Shown here: positions 1 through 4,953 of the stretch, in pieces
Position numbering within the stretch: the first letter of the stretch is position 1
Layout: each line of letters begins with the position of its first letter
Virus record (IMG/VR): IMGVR_UViG_3300009788_000256
Coordinates: 1-28,268 of that record
Origin: a virus
DNA: 28,268 nucleotides
Direction: 5' to 3' (one strand)
Program-made: the position numbers and the translations under genes
The notes under the pieces: model-generated
What the model saw: the letters and a program-made list of their open reading frames with translations, nothing else
Database searches by the model: none
What the model was told of the DNA's origin: nothing

Positions 1-221
1 AATGAATTGTTCGGCTTGTTGGTTCCAAGCAACCGCGCACACGCGCTGTCGTAAATTGCTCGCGCGTTATCGTTGAGATTTTCAACTCTCAACAACGGGC
101 TTGGATTAAAGTAATCGTACATCCGGCAAAGCCTGCGGTATTCATCGCTATTCTGCCCGCCGTGACAATCTGAAAGCGCGAGAAACCACGCTTCAACAAT
201 ATCGAATCGGTTAAAGTACAT
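1..221 (-). CDS. small phage protein, runs off left edge
   Basis: An ATG at 221 follows a strong GGAGG ribosome binding site and the frame stays open to the window edge, giving 73 codons without a stop. The protein starts MYFNRFDIVEAWFLALSDCH and continues with HGGQNSDEYRRLCRMY and FNPSPLLRVENL. From memory this resembles a small unknown protein common in phage accessory regions (pattern HGGQ.S..Y..L, then PSPLL...ENL). It has no signal peptide or membrane segment and its function is unknown. Its leader TGGAGGTTCCC is the same as those of the genes starting at 728 and 928, which suggests common translational control in this cluster. The 3' end is missing only because the window stops. Confidence 0.75.
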   Translation of the reverse strand, partial: MYFNRFDIVEAWFLALSDCHGGQNSDEYRRLCRMYDYFNPSPLLRVENLNDNARAIYDSACARLLGTNKPNNS

Positions 222-345
222 GGGAACCTCCATTGAAAGTGTTCGTTGCGTACAAAAAGTGGGCCAAGTTTACCGACTGATTCGCGAGTCTGTCGCGAAT
301 GTTTACCGCAGGCGAACGGTCGGCAAAAACTCCGAACCGTTGCAC
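211..345 (-). CDS. possible tiny ORF, weakly supported
   Basis: A GTG-initiated frame of 44 residues (VQRFGVFADRSPAVNIRDRL and onward) ends 8 bases inside the next gene. No good ribosome binding site precedes it. The stretch also contains a perfect inverted repeat (280-300) inside direct repeats, which fits a regulatory spacer equally well. It is listed because it is the only frame open across the 167-base gap between 221 and 389. Its function is unknown. Confidence 0.2.
   Translation of the reverse strand: MQRFGVFADRSPAVNIRDRLANQSVNLAHFLYATNTFNGGSHVL
280..300. repeat. perfect inverted repeat flanked by direct repeats
   Basis: ATTCGCGA at 280-287 and TCGCGAAT at 293-300 form a perfect 8-bp inverted repeat around the 5-base loop GTCTG. 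Direct repeats GTTTACCG lie on both sides, at 268-275 and 301-308. The arrangement suits an operator or an RNA hairpin in the leader of the gene starting at 221. No function can be assigned. Confidence 0.5.
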
Positions 346-388
346 GAGGCAGGGTTTCTCGGCCCCTAGTTTCTACGCAATGTCGAAC

Positions 389-574
389 TTAGTCAGGATA
401 AGGATGATCCCAACTTTCGAGATCGTCCCAACTAATTTCTCCATCCTTTGCCATCATATCCGTCCAGTTATTCCAGGCTTCATCCCTGGCAGGGCGGTCA
501 TTGACACCGTAGGTCGCGATGACCTGCGGCAGAACGGATTCTTCGAACATTCGGATCGCTTCGGCTCTAGTCAT
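389..574 (-). CDS. small phage protein of the WNNWTDM type
   Basis: This 61-residue acidic protein begins MTRAEAIRMFEESVLPQVIA and contains DEAWNNWTDMMAKDGEISWD. From memory, the pattern of an N-terminal helix, then W..WTD...K.G.I, is a small protein family common in phage accessory regions and of unknown function. The ATG at 574 has the ribosome binding site GGAGGG about 4 bases upstream and overlaps the end of the preceding gene by 8 bases, so the two are probably translationally coupled. It has no membrane segment or signal peptide. Confidence 0.8.
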   Translation of the reverse strand: MTRAEAIRMFEESVLPQVIATYGVNDRPARDEAWNNWTDMMAKDGEISWDDLESWDHPYPD

Positions 575-728
575 TCAACCCTCCACTATTAAGAGCGAGA
601 GCGCGAGCGTCCGCGCTATCCCTCGAATCAAGAATCGCGACCGCGTTTCCGCGCACACGATCAACAATGATAAAGACCGGCGCATATCTACCGGCCATCA
701 CGATCACTCTAAATCGATTGCTCATCAT
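567..728 (-). CDS. small unknown protein, paralogue of next gene upstream
   Basis: A 53-residue frame reads MMSNRFRVIVMAGRYAPVFI, then IVDRVRGNAVAILDSRDSAD. It aligns with the 67-residue product of 725-928: both start M..(K/N)RFRV, then GR(H/Y).P.FI.VD. The two genes are adjacent paralogues. The ATG at 728 overlaps the preceding stop (ATGA) and has GGAGG 6 bases upstream; a second ATG follows directly at 725. The 3' end overlaps the 389-574 gene. Function unknown. The good start signal, coupling at both ends and an aligned paralogue support it as a real gene. Confidence 0.75.
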   Translation of the reverse strand: MMSNRFRVIVMAGRYAPVFIIVDRVRGNAVAILDSRDSADARALALNSGGLND

Positions 729-928
729 AGGGAACCTCCACTAGAATCAGCGTCAAAACCAAACGCTGAGTTAAGAAAATTCGCGCTCTTTTCAGCGCCC
801 TTCTTTGTTCCGCAAACAATAGCGTCAACGCCGTCGCCGTTATTCTTGCGAGGCGAATGATCAACTACGATAAACATGGGGCCATGCCGACCCTCTTTCC
901 TTACGACTCTAAACCTTTTTGTATTCAT
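725..928 (-). CDS. small unknown protein (RFRV...FIVVD family)
   Basis: This 67-residue protein starts MNTKRFRVVRKEGRHGPMFI and continues VVDHSPRKNNGDGVDAIVCG. It is basic at the N-terminus and has no membrane segment. Its N-terminal half matches the adjacent 53-residue protein, pointing to a tandem gene duplication. The ATG at 928 follows the leader TGGAGGTTCCCT, which is repeated before the gene at 728 and nearly so before 221. Its stop overlaps the next start. A small hairpin with A and T tracts lies immediately upstream (940-970). Function unknown. Confidence 0.75.
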   Translation of the reverse strand: MNTKRFRVVRKEGRHGPMFIVVDHSPRKNNGDGVDAIVCGTKKGAEKSANFLNSAFGFDADSSGGSL

Positions 929-939
929 AGGGAACCTCC

Positions 940-970
940 AAAAACAGCAGAGCGGTATGCTCTACTTTTT
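940..970. terminator. small hairpin with A/T tracts, possible terminator
   Basis: AGAGC (949-953) and GCTCT (959-963) form a 5-bp stem with a 5-base loop. Five A bases precede it (940-944) and five T bases follow (966-970), so on either strand the hairpin is followed by a T run. It sits directly before the ribosome binding site of the gene starting at 928. The stem is short, so this could be a weak terminator or a leader hairpin. Confidence 0.3.
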
Positions 971-1025
971 GCAATGGTGCCGAAGCGTGTTATTCAACTC
1001 CGTTGAGATCGCGTGCAACCGTTAA

Positions 1026-1266
1026 GACGATAAAATGTACCTTATGGTTTGACGTTCACATTTCGCATCAGTTGATCGCCTCCGCCCGGATACGAATTAT
1101 CAATAGGCGGAAAGCCTGCGATTGTTCCATCAGCACTATATAATGCGCAACCTATGAGACGATGAAATGTACCCCACGGTTTGACGTTCACATTTCGCAT
1201 CAGTTAAGCGCCTCCACCCGGACACGAATTATCAATAGGTGGAAAGCCTGCGATTGTTCCATCAGC
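1026..1266. repeat. two 109-bp direct repeats, 132 bp apart
   Basis: 1026-1134 and 1158-1266 are the same length and differ at 9 of 109 positions by eye (about 92% identity). On the minus strand both encode DGTIAGFPPIDNS and MRNVNVKP. The upstream copy ends its glycine run with a stop (GCTTAA) where the other reads GATCAA; the downstream copy has TAA where the other has TGG after NVKP. The pattern is an imperfect tandem duplication in which each copy has lost a different part of the reading frame. Confidence 0.85.
1042..1200 (-). CDS. tiny unknown ORF bounded by repeated motif
   Basis: A 52-residue frame starts MRNVNVKPWGTFHRLIGCAL, continues YSADGTIAGFPPIDNSYPGG, and ends with a second MRNVNVKP before the stop. 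Start and end coincide with matching parts of two 109-bp direct repeats, so the ORF spans one repeat unit. GGAGG lies 10 bases before the ATG at 1200. In the upstream copy the corresponding frame (1204-1269) has no start and ends early (...CPGGGA stop), so it looks like a decayed or truncated paralogue. This could be a genuine tiny gene or the remnant of a tandem-repeat protein. Function unknown. Confidence 0.45.
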   Translation of the reverse strand: MRNVNVKPWGTFHRLIGCALYSADGTIAGFPPIDNSYPGGGDQLMRNVNVKP

Positions 1267-1303
1267 GCATCACGAGTTCTCGTAAGCGTCGCTGCACCAT
1301 TCC

Positions 1304-1342
1304 AAAAAATAGAGCGCGGGCCGAACCGATCAAGCGCGGCCC
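1304..1342 (-). terminator. possible second terminator hairpin
   Basis: On the minus strand GGGCCG (1342-1337) pairs with CGGCCC (1323-1318). A run of six T (1309-1304) follows 8 bases after the stem. The distance to the T run is long for an intrinsic terminator, and alternative GCGC pairings exist. It lies just after the better terminator of the putative structured RNA and could back it up. Confidence 0.3.
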
Positions 1343-1350
1343 AACGCCCC

Positions 1351-1380
1351 TATATATAAACGATGCAAAATCGCATCGCT
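1351..1380 (-). terminator. intrinsic terminator of the putative ncRNA
   Basis: On the minus strand AGCGATGC (1380-1373) pairs with GCATCGTT (1366-1359): 8 bp including one G-U, with the 6-base loop GATTTT. The tail is TTTATATATA. It is A/T-rich though not a pure U run. It closes the 360-nt non-coding stretch that starts at the promoter near 1718-1746. Confidence 0.55.
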
Positions 1381-1651
1381 AATTTAATGATTGACAACGC
1401 GGCAATTTTCCGCGTCGTTTCTTACAACCCCTTCCAGTCATCCGACTCCCGCTCTTTACTTCCCTTGCCAGATTTGGTTTCCGAAAGCCTCTTTTACTTT
1501 CGGCCTTTGTCGGTCCGTTTCATCGGTCCCGCGCGGCCCGCTTACTTGGCTCTCTCGTTGGCTTTCGATGTTTCCGGCTTTTCGAGGTCGTCGCCTTTCA
1601 GCCTTTCCGCCTCTCTGGTATCTCTCTTTCGAGAGCGGGTTTTCAGGTTTA

Positions 1652-1665
1652 AGTTTTCAAAGAAC
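1652..1665 (-). promoter_or_regulatory. boxA-like antitermination element
   Basis: The minus strand reads GTTCTTTGAAAACT, about 45 nt after the predicted transcription start. It closely resembles the boxA of Bacillus-type rRNA leaders (TGTTCTTTGAAAACT from memory), which recruits NusB and S10 to stop early termination of untranslated RNA. It sits just after a short hairpin. The match may be chance, but its place at the start of a long untranslated RNA is where boxA would be expected. Confidence 0.4.
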
Positions 1666-1717
1666 TCCGGGTTTTTGATTCCCGTTCGAGGTGTCTCTTA
1701 TGTTGCCCTCTATATAT

Positions 1718-1746
1718 AATATACATCCTGGCGGCCCAATTGTCAA
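1718..1746 (-). promoter_or_regulatory. strong sigma70-type promoter for the ncRNA
   Basis: On the minus strand the -35 box is a perfect TTGACA (1746-1741), the spacer is 17 bases, and the -10 box is TATATT (1723-1718), one mismatch from consensus. An A/T-rich tract follows, and the first suitable start purines are at 1711-1709. This is the best promoter in the window. It reads into the structured non-coding stretch and towards the small genes on the left. Confidence 0.75.
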
Positions 1747-1757
1747 GTTTTGCTGAC

Positions 1758-1945
1758 GCTGTAACCTATTGAGCCGCAAGGGTTTATACGATTGTGTCGA
1801 ATACTTCTGACACTCTAACTTACTGATTGCAAAGGGGTTACGGGTGCTTGCGCCTTTGGCGCTCTAACTCGTTGATTATAAAGGGGTTGCTGCCCCCGTG
1901 CCCCTGTCGCTCTAACCTACTGATTACAAAGGGGTTACGGGGTCA
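1758..1945. repeat. four-copy array of about 50-bp repeats
   Basis: Repeats begin with TAAC at 1762, 1816, 1865 and 1913 (spacing 54, 49 and 48). The consensus is roughly CTCTAAC, a few bases, TGATT, two or three bases, AAAGGGGTTACGGG. Units 2 and 4 are most alike and share AAAGGGGTTACGGG exactly; unit 1 is the most divergent. Most units are also imperfect inverted repeats (TAACC...GGTTA). Spacing near five helical turns resembles iterons of a replication origin or an array of protein-binding sites. The array lies just upstream of the strong minus-strand promoter. No gene was found between 1747 and 2094. Confidence 0.7.
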
Positions 1946-2094
1946 CACCAATAGCGGTAGAAGCCCTGGAAGTCAAGGAAAAACAGCCGGAATCGACCGA
2001 TGGGAGCGCGCTCAAGGGGAATGAACGATCACCGTGGCAAACGGACGATCCCGGCTCCGAACCGTGGCCCACGCCAAACCACGGACCCCCGCGC

Positions 2095-2427
2095 CTACTT
2101 CTTAGAGAGCGCCTCGACCAATCCGGAGTCGGCGACGCCCTGGCCGAGATTGAAAAGCGGGATCGCGAGTTTTATGACTGGCGCGATTGGCGGAAAAAGA
2201 GCGCCCGCCGCGATGCCCGCAATTGAGAGCCAGAACTTGCGGCTCTTCCACTTCTTCTTTTTGCCCTGTGCTTTTCCGTTCGAATCGGCAACGCCCTGGC
2301 CGATTACGAATGAACCTCCAATTGCCGTCGCTGTTTCCATGATGCCGGGATCGACAACGGACGCCGCTATCGTTCCCACCGTCATCAGCACTTTTCTTGA
2401 CGTGAATAAACTCTTGAGAAAATTCAT
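2095..2427 (-). CDS. holin-like membrane protein with internal duplication
   Basis: This 110-residue protein contains two tandem copies of one module: residues 9-49 (TSRKVLMTVGTIAAS...IGQGVADS) and 61-101 (KSRKFWLSIAGIAAG...LGQGVADS). Each has a short basic start, a hydrophobic segment, a proline, a second hydrophobic segment and the conserved GQGVADS end. From memory, single-copy proteins of the form KSRKFW...GQGIADAGK occur in phage lysis regions. The ATG at 2427 has AGGAG 7 bases upstream. It follows the endolysin and a membrane/coiled-coil gene, so it probably acts in the host inner membrane as a holin or lysis accessory protein. The assignment rests on membrane pattern and position. Confidence 0.65.
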   Translation of the reverse strand: MNFLKSLFTSRKVLMTVGTIAASVVDPGIMETATAIGGSFVIGQGVADSNGKAQGKKKKWKSRKFWLSIAGIAAGALFPPIAPVIKLAIPLFNLGQGVADSGLVEALSKK

Positions 2428-2445
2428 TTGGTTGCTCCTTTGGTT

Positions 2446-2751
2446 TTACTTGTTGCTGCGCTGCTGAAACAAAACACCTTCGATCTTACCTAGCCGTTCC
2501 CGTATATCGGCGAGCTTTTCTGTTTGTCGGTTGATCGAACTCCATTGCTCTGCATTTCCATCCTGCATCCGTTCAAGCCGCTGAGTATTATTTCCGATGC
2601 GCAATTCGCAATCACTTTTCATGTGTTTAAGATCACTCTTTAACGTCGCATAATGGTTCTTGATTAGAGCTTGCCTAGATCCATACGCATAGACGATGCT
2701 CAAGATTGGTAGTATGATTGCCGCCGCCTTTATTGCGATATCCCAACTCAT
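2446..2751 (-). CDS. membrane-anchored coiled-coil protein (spanin/DUF2730-like)
   Basis: The 101-residue product begins MSWDIAIKAAAIILPILSIV with one membrane segment (about residues 7-24). A long polar helix follows with probable coiled coil from about residue 35 to 95 (KSDLKHMKSDC, ERMQDGNAEQWSSI, RERLGKIEGVL). This shape fits an inner-membrane spanin or a Mu gp25/DUF2730-like protein found in lysis cassettes. Its ATG overlaps the endolysin stop (ATGA), so it is coupled to endolysin translation. No lipoprotein partner (outer spanin) was seen nearby, so the spanin role is an inference. Confidence 0.6.
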   Translation of the reverse strand: MSWDIAIKAAAIILPILSIVYAYGSRQALIKNHYATLKSDLKHMKSDCELRIGNNTQRLERMQDGNAEQWSSINRQTEKLADIRERLGKIEGVLFQQRSNK

Positions 2752-3248
2752 CGAACTCTCTTTTCGTTGTAGAATATCAATGCCTTATCGATGTATTGTT
2801 CTGGCACGATTCGATCTCGCGGCGTGCCGCTATTATACGCATCGAAAATATCTATTGGTTTTTCGTCTGAGAGTTTATCGAGAACTCTCCGGTTGATCAG
2901 CTTCACAACGTACCGGAGGGAAATATCAGGGTCGCGAAGCTCGATAGGATCTCCGCGAAACCCAAGCTCGTATGCGGTGATGAATAGGATTTGAAACGAA
3001 CCGAAAGATGAGTGCGCGAGGCATCCCCATTTTTGTGATTGCTCTCTGACGATCCGGCTTCGCTTGTAGTAATGCCCGCCGTAATGGTAAGCACCCTCAT
3101 GGTGCGTTGCATCGTTCTGTTTTCCGTATGTACTTTCAACGTTCGCGATGGCCCAAAGAATTCGACCGGGATCAATCTTCGATCCGATGTCGATGTGGAG
3201 TTTATCTTTCCAGTAGTTGATCGAGCCGTCGAGCTTTTCTTTTGTCAT
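2748..3248 (-). CDS. endolysin, lytic transglycosylase/lysozyme type
   Basis: A 166-residue cell-wall hydrolase. It shows the layout of the SLT/goose-lysozyme fold: WAIANVESTYG with probable catalytic Glu38, then SSFGSFQI at 81-87 (the usual S.G..QI motif), and DAYNSG at 136-141 (the usual AYN.G motif). It would cleave glycan strands between MurNAc and GlcNAc. It has no signal peptide, so release would need a holin. The chosen start is the ATG at 3248, which overlaps the previous stop (ATGA) and follows GGGAG; a longer frame to 3404 would run antisense-like through the upstream gene and is Arg-rich nonsense. It begins the lysis cassette. Confidence 0.8.
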   Translation of the reverse strand: MTKEKLDGSINYWKDKLHIDIGSKIDPGRILWAIANVESTYGKQNDATHHEGAYHYGGHYYKRSRIVREQSQKWGCLAHSSFGSFQILFITAYELGFRGDPIELRDPDISLRYVVKLINRRVLDKLSDEKPIDIFDAYNSGTPRDRIVPEQYIDKALIFYNEKRVR

Positions 3249-4084
3249 AGCTCCCTGTCCACGAATGGCCGCACTACGAAATGGTCGAGTAGCGCGTCGC
3301 CTGCGGTAACGCCAGAGGCGATCTTGACTTTGAACACGGGCCAGAGAACCGTTCCTAGACTGACGCCGCTCAAGGTCATGTCGCTGATTGGTTGCTCGAT
3401 CCAAAGCCCGCTTCCATCCTTGTCGTAATAGGTCCGGAAAATATCTGTAACGCCTACCTGTGAATCAAGAACTATTCGAACGCTCGTGTATGTCGTGCCG
3501 TTGTCATTGTTCCCTGCCACGAAATCAGATGATACCTTGTCACCGCCAGTATTAAGGCCGTGAGTTATGAATCTCCAATTGGTTCCCGTTGAACCTTTCT
3601 GCAAACCAAAGAACTCCGACTCGTCTGCGCTGTTAGAGTTCCCGCTCTGGAATCCGAAGAGGATATCGTGGTCAGTGAAATTGATGTTCGAGCTAAACCT
3701 GAACTCGATCATTGCCGGTGCATAAAGGGAGAGGTCGCCGAATTCATACGTTGCATCACTGAACCCAACACCACTTGTTTGGTCAACGTCGATGACGGCC
3801 CAATTCGGTGACGCCGTTCCCGTTGTGAGCTTGCAGAGATGCTTGTTGCCGCTCGCGTATGTCGCGCTCGCTCCGGTCCCCATGTTTTCACGGAGCCAGA
3901 ACGGACGCACATTGGAATTGAAATGCGAGCCGATAAAAGCGTTCGCGTATCCACCAACGACCGGCGCTATGAGATTGTTGTTGGATTTCAACTTCTGCCA
4001 GAGAAGTAAATCCTGTGCAACGTCTGACCCGGCCTCGGTTGCGGGATCTAAGAGTCTGAAAACATCATCAGGATCTACGGCCAT
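3245..4084 (-). CDS. fibre-like structural protein, concanavalin-type region
   Basis: A 279-residue protein starting MAVDPDDVFRLLDPATEAGS. It is rich in Gly, Ser, Asn and aromatic residues with alternating beta-strand pattern: MIEFRFSSNINFTDHDILFG, then FFGLQKGSTGTNWRF and YTSVRIVLDSQ. This looks like a lectin-type beta-sandwich, typical of phage tail fibre or receptor-binding proteins. It lies directly after another fibre-like gene and before the endolysin, the usual place for host-recognition proteins. The start at 4084 was preferred over 4225 because the longer form overlaps the previous gene by 150 bases, while 4084 overlaps by 10 and has GGAAG just before it. The role is inferred. Confidence 0.6.
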   Translation of the reverse strand: MAVDPDDVFRLLDPATEAGSDVAQDLLLWQKLKSNNNLIAPVVGGYANAFIGSHFNSNVRPFWLRENMGTGASATYASGNKHLCKLTTGTASPNWAVIDVDQTSGVGFSDATYEFGDLSLYAPAMIEFRFSSNINFTDHDILFGFQSGNSNSADESEFFGLQKGSTGTNWRFITHGLNTGGDKVSSDFVAGNNDNGTTYTSVRIVLDSQVGVTDIFRTYYDKDGSGLWIEQPISDMTLSGVSLGTVLWPVFKVKIASGVTAGDALLDHFVVRPFVDREL

Positions 4085-4950
4085 TCTTCCGCCCCGCTTG
4101 GTAACATGGAATTCGTTAGAGGATGAACCGTCATCGCGCCAATGTGACCCAAGTTCAGGTTCCCATTTGTCTGAATGAATGATTTCATTTCTACTGCCGG
4201 TCGGTAAAGTTTTCCACTCGCCCAACCATGACCCGAAGGGTCGGTGCTTGTCGCAAGTAGATCGCCTGCGTAAAAGAAGTCAACAGAACGCGGCGTTCTC
4301 TGGTTCCTAAATACGATTGCCATTTCTTTATTTTCGTTTTGTGCAATCAAGCCCGTGTGGGTTGAGATTATAAACGGCGTCGAGCCGGTATTCAATGTCA
4401 GAACCGAATCTGTGCCGTCGTTGGTGATATTAAGTTCGGCCCAAATCGTGTCGGCAACATTGGCAAAAAGTTCTGCTGCCGGGTTGCTGTCATCTGTCCA
4501 GCCCATTCTTATCTTAACATTGTTCGTAGTATGCCCGGTAGGTTGCGCCCCGAAATTCTTGCAAGCGAAAACCACGTCGGGCCAGGTAGGATCGTCAGCG
4601 TGATAAACTACGCCCTCATCGGTGTTGAATGATACCTTGCCCCATAGTGTTTGAGCCGTCGCGTTCGCGGTATGTACGAACCGAACACCGGAGAACGCTC
4701 CAAACGAGGCCCCTGCAACGATAGCCGACGATTGCATATCCTCGGTAACGAGACGCGGAACCGCTGCATTTCCAGATATGCGAACGCAACCATAGCGGGT
4801 AGCGTGGACACCACCGATCCACCCTGACATCAGCACGCGGTTGAGCGACATATTGCGTTCGAGTGAATCGAAGAACGATCCGAGAACCGGCTTGTTCACG
4901 GCAATCAGAGCGGGGTCGATCTCCAGGCTGCTCTTAAATAAGTTCGCCAT
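4075..4950 (-). CDS. tail fibre or tail-tip associated protein
   Basis: A 291-residue protein beginning MANLFKSSLEIDPALIAVNK. The N-terminal 40 residues look helical and may dock on the tail tip; the rest is beta-rich (VRFVHTANATAQTLWGKVSF, AELNITNDGTDSVLTLNTGS, TGLIAQNENKEMAIVFRNQR). It resembles no family strongly. Position after the tail hub and before a second lectin-like protein suggests both form the host-binding end of the tail. Its start is 3 bases after the previous stop, with a weak ribosome binding site, so translation is probably coupled. Confidence 0.6.
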   Translation of the reverse strand: MANLFKSSLEIDPALIAVNKPVLGSFFDSLERNMSLNRVLMSGWIGGVHATRYGCVRISGNAAVPRLVTEDMQSSAIVAGASFGAFSGVRFVHTANATAQTLWGKVSFNTDEGVVYHADDPTWPDVVFACKNFGAQPTGHTTNNVKIRMGWTDDSNPAAELFANVADTIWAELNITNDGTDSVLTLNTGSTPFIISTHTGLIAQNENKEMAIVFRNQRTPRSVDFFYAGDLLATSTDPSGHGWASGKLYRPAVEMKSFIQTNGNLNLGHIGAMTVHPLTNSMLPSGAEEWP

Positions 4951-4953
4951 ACA

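Larger units (their letters stand above)
219..939 (-). promoter_or_regulatory. shared ribosome binding site leader, three copies
   Basis: TGGAGGTTCCC followed by an optional T and then ATG occurs before the genes starting at 221, 728 and 928. All bases from GGAGG to the start codon match except for the extra T. Identity beyond the Shine-Dalgarno core (TTCCC) is more than chance and suggests duplicated expression modules or a common translational regulator. Confidence 0.6.
1351..1711 (-). ncRNA. putative structured non-coding RNA, about 360 nt
   Basis: This stretch between the lysis genes and the small-gene cluster has no plausible ORF on the minus strand. It starts at a near-consensus promoter and ends at a terminator-like hairpin. 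The RNA would be purine-rich, with about 13 GAAA motifs. Helices visible by eye: CGGG/CCCG (near 1680, preceded by CUC/GAG pairing); CUCUC-GAAA-GAGAG (1635-1622), a perfect GNRA-capped hairpin; CCGAAAG/CUUUCGG (1503-1497 with 1487-1481); AGUC-GGAU-GACU (near 1440); and a 9-bp stem (1418-1410 with 1402-1394). A long-range CCAGA/UCUGG pairing is possible. A boxA-like element lies near the 5' end. Size and style recall large phage RNAs such as GOLLD or ROOL, but it was not recognised as either. It could instead be a long antitermination leader. Confidence 0.6.

Noticed and set aside
1363-1719. Plus-strand 118-codon frame across the structured RNA
   Set aside because: Its Ser/Phe/Arg-rich content comes from reading the complement of a purine-rich RNA. 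There is no ribosome binding site, and the promoter here points the other way.
1758-1945. CRISPR array
   Set aside because: The repeats are only partly alike, the intervals share sequence, and no cas gene is present.
1827-2024. Plus-strand 65-codon frame over the repeat array
   Set aside because: It simply translates the 50-bp repeats and has no start signal.
1924-2226. Plus-strand open frame of about 100 codons with protein-like content (EIEKRDREFYDWRDWRKK)
   Set aside because: It has no ATG, GTG or TTG start. Its charged part is the exact codon-register antisense of the hydrophobic end of the holin-like gene, which creates such a pattern. The upstream part has no other support.
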